Source: Bacillota bacterium (GTDB lineage: Bacteria > Bacillota > Clostridia > Lachnospirales > Lachnospiraceae). From it: DNA of 64,000 bases. Position numbers and translations under genes: made by a program. How positions within the stretch are numbered: position 1 is the stretch's first letter; each line of letters opens with the position of its first letter. The stretch lies in contig JAQXUQ010000026.1 of NCBI GenBank assembly GCA_029224465.1, positions 1-64,000 on the forward strand, written 5' to 3'. Under the pieces are notes generated by a model. That model had not been told where the DNA came from and ran no database searches. It saw only the letters and a list, made by a program, of their open reading frames with translations. Shown piece by piece: positions 17,920 to 25,419 of the stretch.

Positions 17920-18387
17920 TCAAATTTTCCTCTTGGACCGGCGCCACATAATCAGCGCGTCTTCCGTTGGATTCGTGTAATAGTTTCTGCGGCGGCCTTC
18001 AATTTGAAAGCCGAAGCTCTCATACAGGGAAAGCGCAGCCGTATTTCCTTCCCGCACTTCGAGTGTAAAGTCAGAAATGCCAAACTCCTGCGCATTCGAA
18101 AGCGCGAGCCTTAAAAGATCGCCCGCAATTCCGCGGCGGCGCGCCTTGGCAAGGACCGCGACATTCGAAATCTCGCCTTCTCCCGCGATAATCTGCAGTC
18201 CCGCGGTTCCGATCAGCTCATTGCCCCGGAACGCGCCATAGTAATAGCTGTAAGGAAGAAGCAGGGTCGCGTGGTAGACCCGTTCGGACCATGGCACGGA
18301 AAAACAAGCCCTTTCGACATTCGCGGCCGCCTCCGCATCTTCCGGCAGGAGTCTGCGGAGCAGAACCCCCGAACGCGCCGGCGTCAT
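17920..18387 (-). CDS. rimI: ribosomal-protein-alanine N-acetyltransferase RimI-like
   Basis: GNAT-family acetyltransferase; RimI acetylates the N-terminal alanine of ribosomal protein S18, though the substrate is inferred here only from sequence and position. The 155 residues show the acetyl-CoA loop KARRRGIAGDLLRLAL (about 80-95), ISNVAVL before it, and LYESFGFQIEGRRRNYY at the C-terminus. Its ATG overlaps the tsaB stop (ATGA). The tsaE-tsaB-rimI-tsaD order is a common Firmicutes arrangement. Confidence 0.92.
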   Translation of the reverse strand: MTPARSGVLLRRLLPEDAEAAANVERACFSVPWSERVYHATLLLPYSYYYGAFRGNELIGTAGLQIIAGEGEISNVAVLAKARRRGIAGDLLRLALSNAQEFGISDFTLEVREGNTAALSLYESFGFQIEGRRRNYYTNPTEDALIMWRRSKRKI

Positions 18388-19175
18388 CTCGCATCTTCCT
18401 CCATGGTCTCCTTCTTCAAGGCCATTTCTTTTACAAGGCGGCCTGCTGCCAGCGCTTCCATCTCGCCCGCCTTTTCCGCTTCTTCTCTCTGCCGCTCCGC
18501 CTGTGACTTGCGAAGATACAACGGACGGAAATCATCTGCGTTTACATAACAGGCATCGCCCTTTTGTCTATATAGAAGATCCGCAAGAACGGCGGTCGAC
18601 GCGGCTCTCTGGAGCGAGAGATGCGCCGGCGCAAACGAAAACGGAACGCGCAGTCCTTCCCGCAGCTGCTCACGGTAAACCGGGACGCCATCTCCAAGGA
18701 AGATGACTTCTCTGCCGAGACTGTTCAGCCGGCTGATGACCTCCGTCACCGGCCCGGCGCAGGCGGGAAGCAGACATACCGGTTCTGTTTTCTCTTCATA
18801 GATGCCGGTATAAACCTGAGAACGTCTGGCATCCATCAGAGGGCAGACCAGCGCGTCCGTGCCGTACAGATTGAACGCAAGACTGTCTACGGTCGGCACC
18901 GGAATCAGCGGAAGATCCAGCGCGAGTCCGATTCCCTTGGCAGTCGCGGCGCCGATCCGGAGTCCGGTGAATGACCCCGGACCCTCTGTGAGCGCGACCG
19001 CGTCCAGCGTTAGAAGGTCCAGCTCTGTCATGCGGCGCAGCGCATCCAGCATAGGTACCAGCGTCTGCGAATGTGTCTTCTTGAAATTGATGCTGTATTC
19101 TCCGGTCAGAACACCGTCTGTAACAAGCGCGCAACCGGCCACCTGGCCGGACGCTTCGATCGAAAGTATCTTCAT
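18384..19175 (-). CDS. tsaB: tRNA t6A synthesis protein TsaB
   Basis: Non-catalytic ASKHA-fold partner that binds TsaD for t6A formation. The 263-residue protein begins ILSIEASGQVAGCALV and has ALTEGPGSFTGLRIGAATAKGIGLA (about 62-86 in total), the family signature. The C-terminal part is less conserved and charged. ATGA overlaps join it to tsaE before and rimI after, and AAGGAGAACGG is its ribosome site. Confidence 0.94.
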   Translation of the reverse strand: MKILSIEASGQVAGCALVTDGVLTGEYSINFKKTHSQTLVPMLDALRRMTELDLLTLDAVALTEGPGSFTGLRIGAATAKGIGLALDLPLIPVPTVDSLAFNLYGTDALVCPLMDARRSQVYTGIYEEKTEPVCLLPACAGPVTEVISRLNSLGREVIFLGDGVPVYREQLREGLRVPFSFAPAHLSLQRAASTAVLADLLYRQKGDACYVNADDFRPLYLRKSQAERQREEAEKAGEMEALAAGRLVKEMALKKETMEEDAR

Positions 19176-19624
19176 CCGTTCTCCTTCCGTTCCTCCGGCC
19201 CGTCCGTGATCGTAATATCCCGGTAATCGGTCCCCTTCGACAGGTCCTTCCGGATCGTGATCGTCCGCGTCTTCTCCGGCAGAATTTCACGAATCTGATC
19301 CGCCCATTCGATCATGCAGACGCCGTTTCCGTAGACGTAGTCATCGAAGCCCACTTCGTCCATCTCCTCCGGCTCTTCGATTCTGTAAACGTCGAAGTGA
19401 TACAAAGGAAGCCGCCCGTCCTCATAAATCTGCAGAATCGTAAATGTCGGACTGTTCACCAGCCCCCGAATGCCCAGACCTTTGGCAAAGCCCTTGGTAA
19501 AAACCGTCTTGCCGGTGCCAAGGTCTCCGTCCAGTGCGAAAACCTGTCCGGCTTCGGCCTTTTCACCCAGCTCTTTTCCTATATGATAGGTGTCTTCCGC
19601 ACTGTTCGATTCAAAATGTTTCAT
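19172..19624 (-). CDS. tsaE: tRNA t6A synthesis ATPase TsaE
   Basis: P-loop ATPase that drives TsaB-TsaD turnover. The 150-residue protein has Walker A in LDGDLGTGKTVFTKGFA (about 30-46), SPTFTILQIYE and the YHFDVYRIEEPEEMDEVGFDDY block, and VCMIEWADQI. The chosen ATG is at 19622-19624; a TTG four codons upstream is possible. Ribosome sites are ambiguous: GGGTG lies close to the ATG, and GGGAG is 3 bases from the TTG. Only about 30 bases separate the start from the T-run of the ribU terminator. Confidence 0.92.
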   Translation of the reverse strand: MKHFESNSAEDTYHIGKELGEKAEAGQVFALDGDLGTGKTVFTKGFAKGLGIRGLVNSPTFTILQIYEDGRLPLYHFDVYRIEEPEEMDEVGFDDYVYGNGVCMIEWADQIREILPEKTRTITIRKDLSKGTDYRDITITDGPEERKENG

Positions 19625-19648
19625 TCTAACACCCAATGCTCCCTTTCA

Positions 19649-19694
19649 TAAACAAAACCCGTTCGCGGCTGCCATTTCGCTCCGTGAACGGGTT
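19649..19694 (-). terminator. terminator of ribU
   Basis: AACCCGTTCGCGG (19656-19668) pairs with CCGTGAACGGGTT (19682-19694) with one mismatch, 13-nt loop. On the minus strand it is followed by TTTTGTTT. It sits 45 bp after ribU and just before tsaE. Confidence 0.75.
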
Positions 19695-19739
19695 AATCTT
19701 ACTCTGTCTGACCGTAGTTTGTAAAGTTTGCCGCGGGAA

Positions 19740-20366
19740 TTACCTGCCCTTGATCACCACCGAGATCTTCTTGTAAACGAGGACCGTGACGAACACATCC
19801 ATCATGCCCTTTGCGAAGGTAAACGGCACGTTGAACAGAAGAAGGCTCTGTTCAATGCTCTTGACGCCCGGGAAAATCGCCTGATACGCGGCAAGGATAA
19901 CATCTTTCGGCATGAAATTATAGTAGACCGGATATACGATGAAAAGGTTCGACGGGAACGAAACCGCCGCCATCAGGAGCGCGCCGGCCGCCGCCGCGAT
20001 AATCGCGTTCTTTCTTGTCTTGTTCCGCTTATAGATGCTGCCGGCTACGGCCACAAAAACCGCGCCGAGAATGAAATTCGAAAGCTCGCCCACACCGAAG
20101 GAACCTGTTGCCAGCACAGCGTGCAGAATGTTCTTGATCAGCTCGATGATAACGCCGCAGACAGGTCCGAGAGCGAAGGCGCCGATCAGCGCCGGCAGGT
20201 CCGAAAAGTCGAACTTGATAAAGGCCGGCATGATAAACGGGAGCGGTATCTCAATCAGCTGCAGGACGAACGCAGCTGCGGACAAAACACCCGTCACCGC
20301 AATATACCGCACGGTAATCGAAGATTTCTTACGGACCGGATTTCTTGTTTCTGTGATTTCTGTCAT
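19740..20366 (-). CDS. ribU: riboflavin ECF transporter substrate-binding subunit RibU
   Basis: Membrane S-component that binds riboflavin and docks on a shared ECF energy-coupling module (not encoded here). The 208 residues form about five or six hydrophobic helices (YIAVTGVLSAAAFVLQLIEI, LPALIGAFALGPVCGVIIELI, LSNFILGAVFVAVAGSIY, and others). IKFDFSDLPALIGAFALGP and the KNILH region are characteristic of RibU. The FMN riboswitch upstream strongly supports riboflavin as substrate. GGAGAG precedes the ATG. Confidence 0.93.
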   Translation of the reverse strand: MTEITETRNPVRKKSSITVRYIAVTGVLSAAAFVLQLIEIPLPFIMPAFIKFDFSDLPALIGAFALGPVCGVIIELIKNILHAVLATGSFGVGELSNFILGAVFVAVAGSIYKRNKTRKNAIIAAAAGALLMAAVSFPSNLFIVYPVYYNFMPKDVILAAYQAIFPGVKSIEQSLLLFNVPFTFAKGMMDVFVTVLVYKKISVVIKGR

Positions 20367-20485
20367 GGTTTTCTCTCCTTTTTCAATGACTCTCCGAGCG
20401 TTTTCCGGATATAATCACGTAAGGGTGAAACCATGCGCCCCATCTTTGCAGATGGAGTCTTCGGCTGCGGCAGGCGCCGCAACAG

Positions 20486-20520
20486 AAAAACCCCGCACGC
20501 AGAATATACGTACAGGGCAG
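20486..20520 (-). terminator. riboswitch-controlled intrinsic terminator before ribU
   Basis: Minus strand CCCTGTACG (20509-20517) pairs with CGTGCGGGG (20491-20499, using two G-T pairs), 9-nt loop, then TTTTTCTG. The preceding CTGCCCTG (complement of 20513-20520) can pair instead with CAGGGCAG at the 5' end of the aptamer (20668-20675), so the terminator and an antiterminator would exclude each other. Confidence 0.65.
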
Positions 20521-20543
20521 CCACTCATCATAATGGTGATTAT

Positions 20544-20677
20544 TTTTCTTCCATCCAGACTTGGACTGCACTGCAGTCGACACTGTTGGTCCCGGAGTTT
20601 CACCGGGTCGGCACAGACAGCACTGCTGCTGTGGTCGCGGACTTTACCGCCAGTAGGGAATTGCACCCTGCCCTGAA
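20544..20677 (-). promoter_or_regulatory. FMN riboswitch (RFN element)
   Basis: The minus strand follows the RFN consensus closely: CAGGGCAGGGTG, AATTCCCTACTGGCGGTAAA, GTCCGCGA, a variable stem, TGCCGACCCGGTGAAACTCC, GGGACCAACAGT, a second variable stem, and AGTCTGGATGGAAGAA at the 3' end. It precedes ribU by about 180 bases. By analogy with known elements, FMN binding would favour the terminator at 20486-20520 and switch riboflavin uptake off. Confidence 0.95.
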
Positions 20678-20705
20678 AAATACTCGTTATTGAATTACAA
20701 AATTA

Positions 20706-20734
20706 AGTCTATAACGCGAAAGCGGATTTGTAAA
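20706..20734 (-). promoter_or_regulatory. promoter of the FMN riboswitch-ribU transcript
   Basis: Minus strand TTTACA (20729-20734), 17-bp spacer, TAGACT (20706-20711), about 30 bp before the aptamer. Confidence 0.45.
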
Positions 20735-20789
20735 GAGGGATGTCCGCCGCAGGCGGCGGCTTTTCCGGCAATCTTCATCCGGCGATGCC

Positions 20790-22100
20790 TTATCCGACGA
20801 TTTTCATATTGAATCCGTTGATCGCCCGCCGCTCCTCGTCTTTGTTGGAAACCTTCGCGATGCAGGCACCGAGGCTCCGGAGCTTTTCCGGAAAATCTTC
20901 GTATCCCCGCTCTATATAGTGGACATCGTAAATTTCGGAGTAACCGCGCGCAGCCAACGCCGCGGCAACGAGCGCCGCGCCGGCCCTTAAATCCGGTGCC
21001 GTAATTTTCGCTCCGGTGTAATTCTCCACGCCGTCAATGATCGCGGTATTGCCTTCCACACGCACATTGCCGCCCATCTTGGCCAGCTCATCCGTATATT
21101 TGAAACGGTTTTCAAAAATGCTCTCCGTCACAATGCTTGTTCCCTTGGAAAGGCCGAGCAGAACACTGATCTGCGGCTGCATGTCAGTCGGAAACCCCGG
21201 GTACGGCAGTGTTTTGACGTTGGTATGTTCGAGGCGTCTGGAAGCGACGACCCGGACCGAATCATCCGATTCCGTAACTTCACAGCCGATCTCGGTCAGC
21301 TTCGCGGTCAGGCATTCCAGATGCTTGGGAATCACGTTTGTAATCGTGACATCTCCGCGCGTGCAGGCAGCGGCATACATAAAGGTTCCTGCCTCAATCT
21401 GGTCCGGAATAATCGAGTAGTTTGTCCCGTGCAGCTTTTCGATACCGCGGATACGGATCACATCGGTTCCTGCGCCGCGGATCTTCGCGCCCATACTGTT
21501 CAGGAAGTTCGAAAGATCAACGACATGCGGCTCCTTCGCGGCGTTCTCGATGATGGTATTCCCTTTCGCCATAATCGCAGCCATGATGATATTGATGGTC
21601 GCGCCGACGGAAACGACATCCATATAGATATGGCTGCCGACAAGGCAGGACGCTTCCGCGCGCACATGTCCGGGCGGCACAACCGAGACGTTCGCGCCAA
21701 GAGCCCGGAACCCCTTGATATGCTGGTCAATCGGACGCAGGCCGATATTGCAGCCGCCGGGCAGAGCCACTTCCGCCTTGCGGTACTTACCGAGGAGGGC
21801 TCCGATCAGGTAATACGAGCCGCGGATCTTCCGGACTGCCTCGTTGTCGACCGGCTCATCCTTGATGTTCGCCCCGTTAATTACATATGTATGTCTTTCC
21901 GGGTGGGTGACTTCTCCGCCGATGTCGCTGATCGCTCCGACCAGCGCGCGGATATCACTGACATCCGGAACATTTTCTATGGTGACAGGCTCATCTGCCA
22001 TGATTGCAGCCGCCACGATCGCAAGCGCCGCGTTTTTCGCGCCGGCAATTTCGACTTCGCCGGAGAGCGGGCTGCCGCCTTTCACGACATAATATTCCAT
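20790..22100 (-). CDS. murA: UDP-N-acetylglucosamine 1-carboxyvinyltransferase
   Basis: First committed step of peptidoglycan synthesis: transfers enolpyruvate from PEP to UDP-GlcNAc. The 436 residues carry the catalytic cysteine in ALPGGCNIGLRPIDQHIKG (about 113-131), so the fosfomycin-target Cys is kept. The inside-out alpha/beta barrel motifs PYPGFPTDMQPQ and the C-terminal DLRAGAALVAAALAARG are present. AGGAGTTCAGC precedes the ATG and a promoter lies in the short gap after the M23 peptidase gene. Confidence 0.97.
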   Translation of the reverse strand: MEYYVVKGGSPLSGEVEIAGAKNAALAIVAAAIMADEPVTIENVPDVSDIRALVGAISDIGGEVTHPERHTYVINGANIKDEPVDNEAVRKIRGSYYLIGALLGKYRKAEVALPGGCNIGLRPIDQHIKGFRALGANVSVVPPGHVRAEASCLVGSHIYMDVVSVGATINIIMAAIMAKGNTIIENAAKEPHVVDLSNFLNSMGAKIRGAGTDVIRIRGIEKLHGTNYSIIPDQIEAGTFMYAAACTRGDVTITNVIPKHLECLTAKLTEIGCEVTESDDSVRVVASRRLEHTNVKTLPYPGFPTDMQPQISVLLGLSKGTSIVTESIFENRFKYTDELAKMGGNVRVEGNTAIIDGVENYTGAKITAPDLRAGAALVAAALAARGYSEIYDVHYIERGYEDFPEKLRSLGACIAKVSNKDEERRAINGFNMKIVG

Positions 22101-22141
22101 GCTGAACTCCTGAATTTGTTTTTTCCAAAAAAAGCGAATAT

Positions 22142-22170
22142 AGAATACCTTACCATGTATTATCTGTCAA
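22142..22170 (-). promoter_or_regulatory. sigma-A promoter of murA
   Basis: Minus strand TTGACA (22165-22170), 17-bp spacer, TATTCT (22142-22147). The -35 box overlaps the stop codon region of the upstream M23 gene. Confidence 0.55.
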
Positions 22171-23741
22171 CGATTTACATAACCGAGCGGATTGACTGCC
22201 ACGCCGTTCATACGCATCTCAAAGTGCAGATGCGGTCCGGTACTGTTGCCCGTATTGCCCGAAAGAGCGATCTTCTGCCCCTGGGAAACGGACTGCCCGG
22301 TCTTTACGAGAATCCTTGACAGATGCCCGTACCTGGATACAAGTCCGCCCGGATGCTGGATATATACAACATTGCCGTATCCGGACTGCCAGCCCGCGGT
22401 AATGACCGTTCCACCGCTCGTCGCGCTGACCGAAGTACCGATCGGAACACCGATATCAATGCCCGGGTGATTCGTACTCGCCCCGGCCTTGGGCTGTTTT
22501 CTCCTGCCGAAGGAAGATGTGACATACCCTCCGGAAACCGGCCAGATATAGGTCGGCGGGTTCACTGTGCCTCGTTCGATAATCTTCGGCACGGCTTCCA
22601 CTGTGGTCTGCTGCATGACAATCTCAGAGGCGATCTGCGTGCCGTCCTTATAGCGGACAAGCTCAATCGCTTTCCGGTGTCCGGTCGAAGGTTCCTGAAT
22701 AACCACCGATTTCGTCGTATACCAGGAATCGTTATCCTTGTAGATCGTGTCCGCGGTATAGTCCTCTTCCTTATATTCCTGCATCGTGTAGATGACGGAC
22801 AGTTTCGGCTCCGCCACCGTCACGGTCAGTTCGTCGCCGGGCCGGATCGTTGAATTCTCGCTTGACAGAATCGGATTGATCGCGATCAGCTGGTCTGTAG
22901 TAAGGCCGTATTTTTCCGCGATTCCCGAAAGCGTATCGCCCTGCTGCACCTCATGGATCTGATTTCTCGCAACCTCCCCGGTCACATCCTGAACCGCCGC
23001 GTCCAGAGACGCGATCTGGTTCTGCGGCATGTAGGCTTCGCCGATTTCCACGGCTTCGCCGAAGTCAATGGACTGCAGCCCCAGCTTGTAATCATCGAAA
23101 TTCTGGGAAACCGAGGGCTGCACCGAGCTGAACACATCAGACATGAATTCGTCAATGCCGGCTGCCGGAAAGCTTTTTGCTTTCTCTGCGTTTTTCTGCT
23201 GTTCTACCTGCGTCAGAACCTGCGGCGTATAGACATTCACCTGCCGCGTGTCATCCTTCACAAGGTTGACAAGGTAAGTGTTGTCGGCATCATATTTGGA
23301 CAAAACAGTTTTGAGCAGAGAAACAACGTCCTCCGCCGAACGCATATTGACTGTGTATTCACCGATTTTAATGGTATAACACTTCGTCAGGGAAAGCTGC
23401 TCGTGGTCGGAAAGCACCTTTTTCATGTTGCCGATGACCGTGCTGTTGTCATCGAGCGCGCCAAAAAGGACATTCTCTCCCTTGACCTCAAGCTTTGCGT
23501 CGATGAAGATCATATCATCGCTTGTATGCGCGATCTCCCGGCGCGCCTCCCGAAGGCAGGAAAGCGCGTCCTGCCGGCTGCCGAGCGTCCCGACTTCCGT
23601 GCCGTTTAAAATGACCCGGTAGGAATTATTGCCTGCCCGCCCCGGCGGCGTGAACTGCGGCACAAAAAAAAGGCTGCAGGCCAGTACGAACATGGACACA
23701 GCCAGAAAACGTATTGTAATTCTGTGGATCAATCTTTCCAT
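22167..23741 (-). CDS. M23 peptidase with LysM and G5 domains
   Basis: Predicted membrane-anchored or secreted peptidoglycan endopeptidase. The 524-residue protein has an N-terminal hydrophobic helix (about 8-27), a domain of about 200 residues without clear assignment, a LysM repeat (HEVQQGDTLSGIAEKYGL, about 264-307), a G5-like segment (about 318-385) and a C-terminal M23/LytM domain with NHPGIDIG and GPHLHFE as zinc ligands. LysM and G5 both bind wall polymers. The ATG is 12 bp after the coiled-coil gene with only a weak ribosome site, suggesting coupling. A role in wall remodelling next to murA is plausible. Confidence 0.9.
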   Translation of the reverse strand: MERLIHRITIRFLAVSMFVLACSLFFVPQFTPPGRAGNNSYRVILNGTEVGTLGSRQDALSCLREARREIAHTSDDMIFIDAKLEVKGENVLFGALDDNSTVIGNMKKVLSDHEQLSLTKCYTIKIGEYTVNMRSAEDVVSLLKTVLSKYDADNTYLVNLVKDDTRQVNVYTPQVLTQVEQQKNAEKAKSFPAAGIDEFMSDVFSSVQPSVSQNFDDYKLGLQSIDFGEAVEIGEAYMPQNQIASLDAAVQDVTGEVARNQIHEVQQGDTLSGIAEKYGLTTDQLIAINPILSSENSTIRPGDELTVTVAEPKLSVIYTMQEYKEEDYTADTIYKDNDSWYTTKSVVIQEPSTGHRKAIELVRYKDGTQIASEIVMQQTTVEAVPKIIERGTVNPPTYIWPVSGGYVTSSFGRRKQPKAGASTNHPGIDIGVPIGTSVSATSGGTVITAGWQSGYGNVVYIQHPGGLVSRYGHLSRILVKTGQSVSQGQKIALSGNTGNSTGPHLHFEMRMNGVAVNPLGYVNR

Positions 23742-23753
23742 ACGCCGCTGCCG

Positions 23754-24377
23754 TCAGCCGCCGATGATCATCCTGATCAGCATGCTGATGACGCCGAAAG
23801 AATCAAGGACTTCGTAAGCAAGGCACAGGATGACAAGGATCAGCGTAAGAACGGAGACCGCGGAGACTTTCTGCTTCTTCGGTGTCAGCTGCTCCTTCAA
23901 AGTTTCGATCTCGTCTTTGAGTTCCTGCGTCTGCTTCTGCAGGAGCTGATCGGTTGCCGCCTGAATATTGCGGTATACGCGGACATTTTCCTTGTGTGCG
24001 AAATCATCAGACTGCTGCATAAGATCGGCAATTGTCTTTCTGGAATCCTCTACGGATGCTGCGATCTGCTGCTGCATGCCGGCAAGGTCAATATCACGGA
24101 AGGAAGCCGCGCTCTGCGTAATCTGCGCAGAAGCATCCTGCACGCTCTTTAAGGTGCTGCGCGTTGTCTCTTCATTCATCGCGCGAAGCTGCTCGACAAG
24201 AGCGCTGTTCTTCTCATAAAGCTTCTTGAGCTCTTCAATCTCGCTCGAATATTCCGCTGCTGTACTGCGCAGGTGCTCTGCTTCTCTTGCCTCCGCAGCG
24301 CCGTTTGCCCGGATCATATCATCTGCCCGTTCTGTACCGCCCGCGTAATAATCACTGCGAAAATACTCTTCGTTCAT
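23754..24377 (-). CDS. coiled-coil protein with C-terminal membrane anchor
   Basis: Not recognised. The 207 residues begin with an acidic segment, continue as long heptad-rich coiled coil (about 30-170, rich in E/K/Q/L, with AEYSSEIEELKKLYEKNSALVEQL and KQTQELKDEIETLKEQL), and end with one hydrophobic helix (about 174-204, VSAVSVLTLILVILCLAYEV) and a short tail. There is no N-terminal signal, so a tail-anchored inner-face protein is likely. It shares a transcript with the M23 peptidase. It could act as a spatial or regulatory partner of that enzyme. GAAAGGAATCGAAA precedes the ATG. Confidence 0.75.
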   Translation of the reverse strand: MNEEYFRSDYYAGGTERADDMIRANGAAEAREAEHLRSTAAEYSSEIEELKKLYEKNSALVEQLRAMNEETTRSTLKSVQDASAQITQSAASFRDIDLAGMQQQIAASVEDSRKTIADLMQQSDDFAHKENVRVYRNIQAATDQLLQKQTQELKDEIETLKEQLTPKKQKVSAVSVLTLILVILCLAYEVLDSFGVISMLIRMIIGG

Positions 24378-24499
24378 TTTCGATTCCTTTCAGAAATTCC
24401 GTTCCCCGCCTGCATGGAACGCCGGATCATCTTCCATGATAGCATCCGGTTTTCGTTTTTACAACGGAGCTGCACAGCCCCCGGCTCCGATCAATATGT

Positions 24500-24527
24500 A
24501 CAATATATCTAATTTTTCTTTGTGCAA
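24500..24527 (-). promoter_or_regulatory. candidate promoter of the coiled-coil/M23 pair
   Basis: Minus strand TTGCAC (24522-24527), 16-bp spacer, TATTGT (24500-24505). The leader to the start codon is about 115 nt. Confidence 0.35.
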
Positions 24528-24644
24528 AACAACGTTTTTGTAGATAATACTTAATTATTCACGTTGTGTTCACAAAACGTTCATATCTTTCTGCTATATT
24601 ACAATCAAACATAAGACAGGCAGACAGATAATTTTTTCATAATA

Positions 24645-24670
24645 GCCCGGGTGCCGCAAGGTACCCGGGC
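24645..24670 (-). terminator. hairpin after the glmS-relQ unit
   Basis: GCCCGGGT (24645-24652) pairs perfectly with ACCCGGGC (24663-24670). There is no clear T-run on the minus side (TATTATGAAAAAATT), so termination efficiency is doubtful. Confidence 0.4.
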
Positions 24671-24699
24671 ACTCCTCATTTACGGGCTTTCCTGCAGGC

Positions 24700-25359
24700 T
24701 TACGTCTGCCGTCCGCCGCGTTCTCTTTTCTCTTCTACCTTGATTTCCTGAATCTCGTTATTCAGGTACAGCATTTTGTCGTCGAGTGCCGACACCATGT
24801 TGGCGCACTCTAAAAGCTCGTCCGCGATGCCCTGCGGCACATCGGTAAACTTGTACTGAATCTTGTGTTCCAGAGAAGCCCAGAAATCCATCGCGATCGT
24901 ACGGATCTGGATCTCCACCTTCGTATCCACGATGCGGTCAGAAAGATAGACCGGCACCGTGACAATCATATGGTAGCTCTTGTATCCCGACGGCTTCGGA
25001 TGCGCGATGTAGTCCTTGATCGCAAGCACATGAATATCGCTCTGATTGCTGATCATGTCCGCGATCTTGTAGATATCCGATGTGAAGTCACAGATGACCC
25101 GGATCCCCGCGATATCGTTGCAGTATTTGACCATGTTCGCGAGGGTCACCTCATATCCGTGACGCTTCAACTTGGCCGCAATGCTGCCCGGTGTCTTGAC
25201 TCTGGATTTAATATGCTCAATCGGATTGTAATTATGTACATGCTGGAATTCCTGATTCAGGATTTCCAGCTTCGTATTGATCTGCTTGAGGGCGCCGCTG
25301 TAAATCAGCATGACCTCCTCGTAGCTCTCTGCCCCTTCTCCCGTAACTTTCAGTTCCAT
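24700..25359 (-). CDS. small alarmone synthetase (RelQ/YjbM-like GTP pyrophosphokinase)
   Basis: Predicted to make (p)ppGpp from GTP/GDP and ATP. The 219-residue protein has only the RelA/SpoT synthetase domain: RVKTPGSIAAKLKRHG (about 48-63), DIAGIRVICDFTSDIY, PKPSGYKSYH and VEIQIRTIAMDFWASLEHKIQYK. There is no hydrolase, TGS or ACT domain, as in RelQ. The start at 25357-25359 follows AAAGGTGGCAG; an upstream start would add 11 residues. It lies 60 bp after glmS. Confidence 0.92.
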   Translation of the reverse strand: MELKVTGEGAESYEEVMLIYSGALKQINTKLEILNQEFQHVHNYNPIEHIKSRVKTPGSIAAKLKRHGYEVTLANMVKYCNDIAGIRVICDFTSDIYKIADMISNQSDIHVLAIKDYIAHPKPSGYKSYHMIVTVPVYLSDRIVDTKVEIQIRTIAMDFWASLEHKIQYKFTDVPQGIADELLECANMVSALDDKMLYLNNEIQEIKVEEKRERGGRQT

Positions 25360-25419
25360 CCTGCCACCTTTGGTGCCGGAAAGCTCCGGCACATTGCGCA
25401 GATACCGCCGCGCGCCGTA

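Larger units (their letters stand above)
24378..24699. other. gene-less interval between relQ-like and coiled-coil genes
   Basis: About 320 A+T-rich bases hold a candidate minus-strand promoter (24500-24527) for the coiled-coil gene and a hairpin (24645-24670) after the relQ-like gene. No open frame or RNA family was recognised. Confidence 0.6.

Noticed and set aside
20742-20760. Hairpin after murA as its terminator
   Set aside because: CCGCCG/CGGCGG stem has its T-run on the plus side only, where no gene would need it; no clear T-run on the minus strand.
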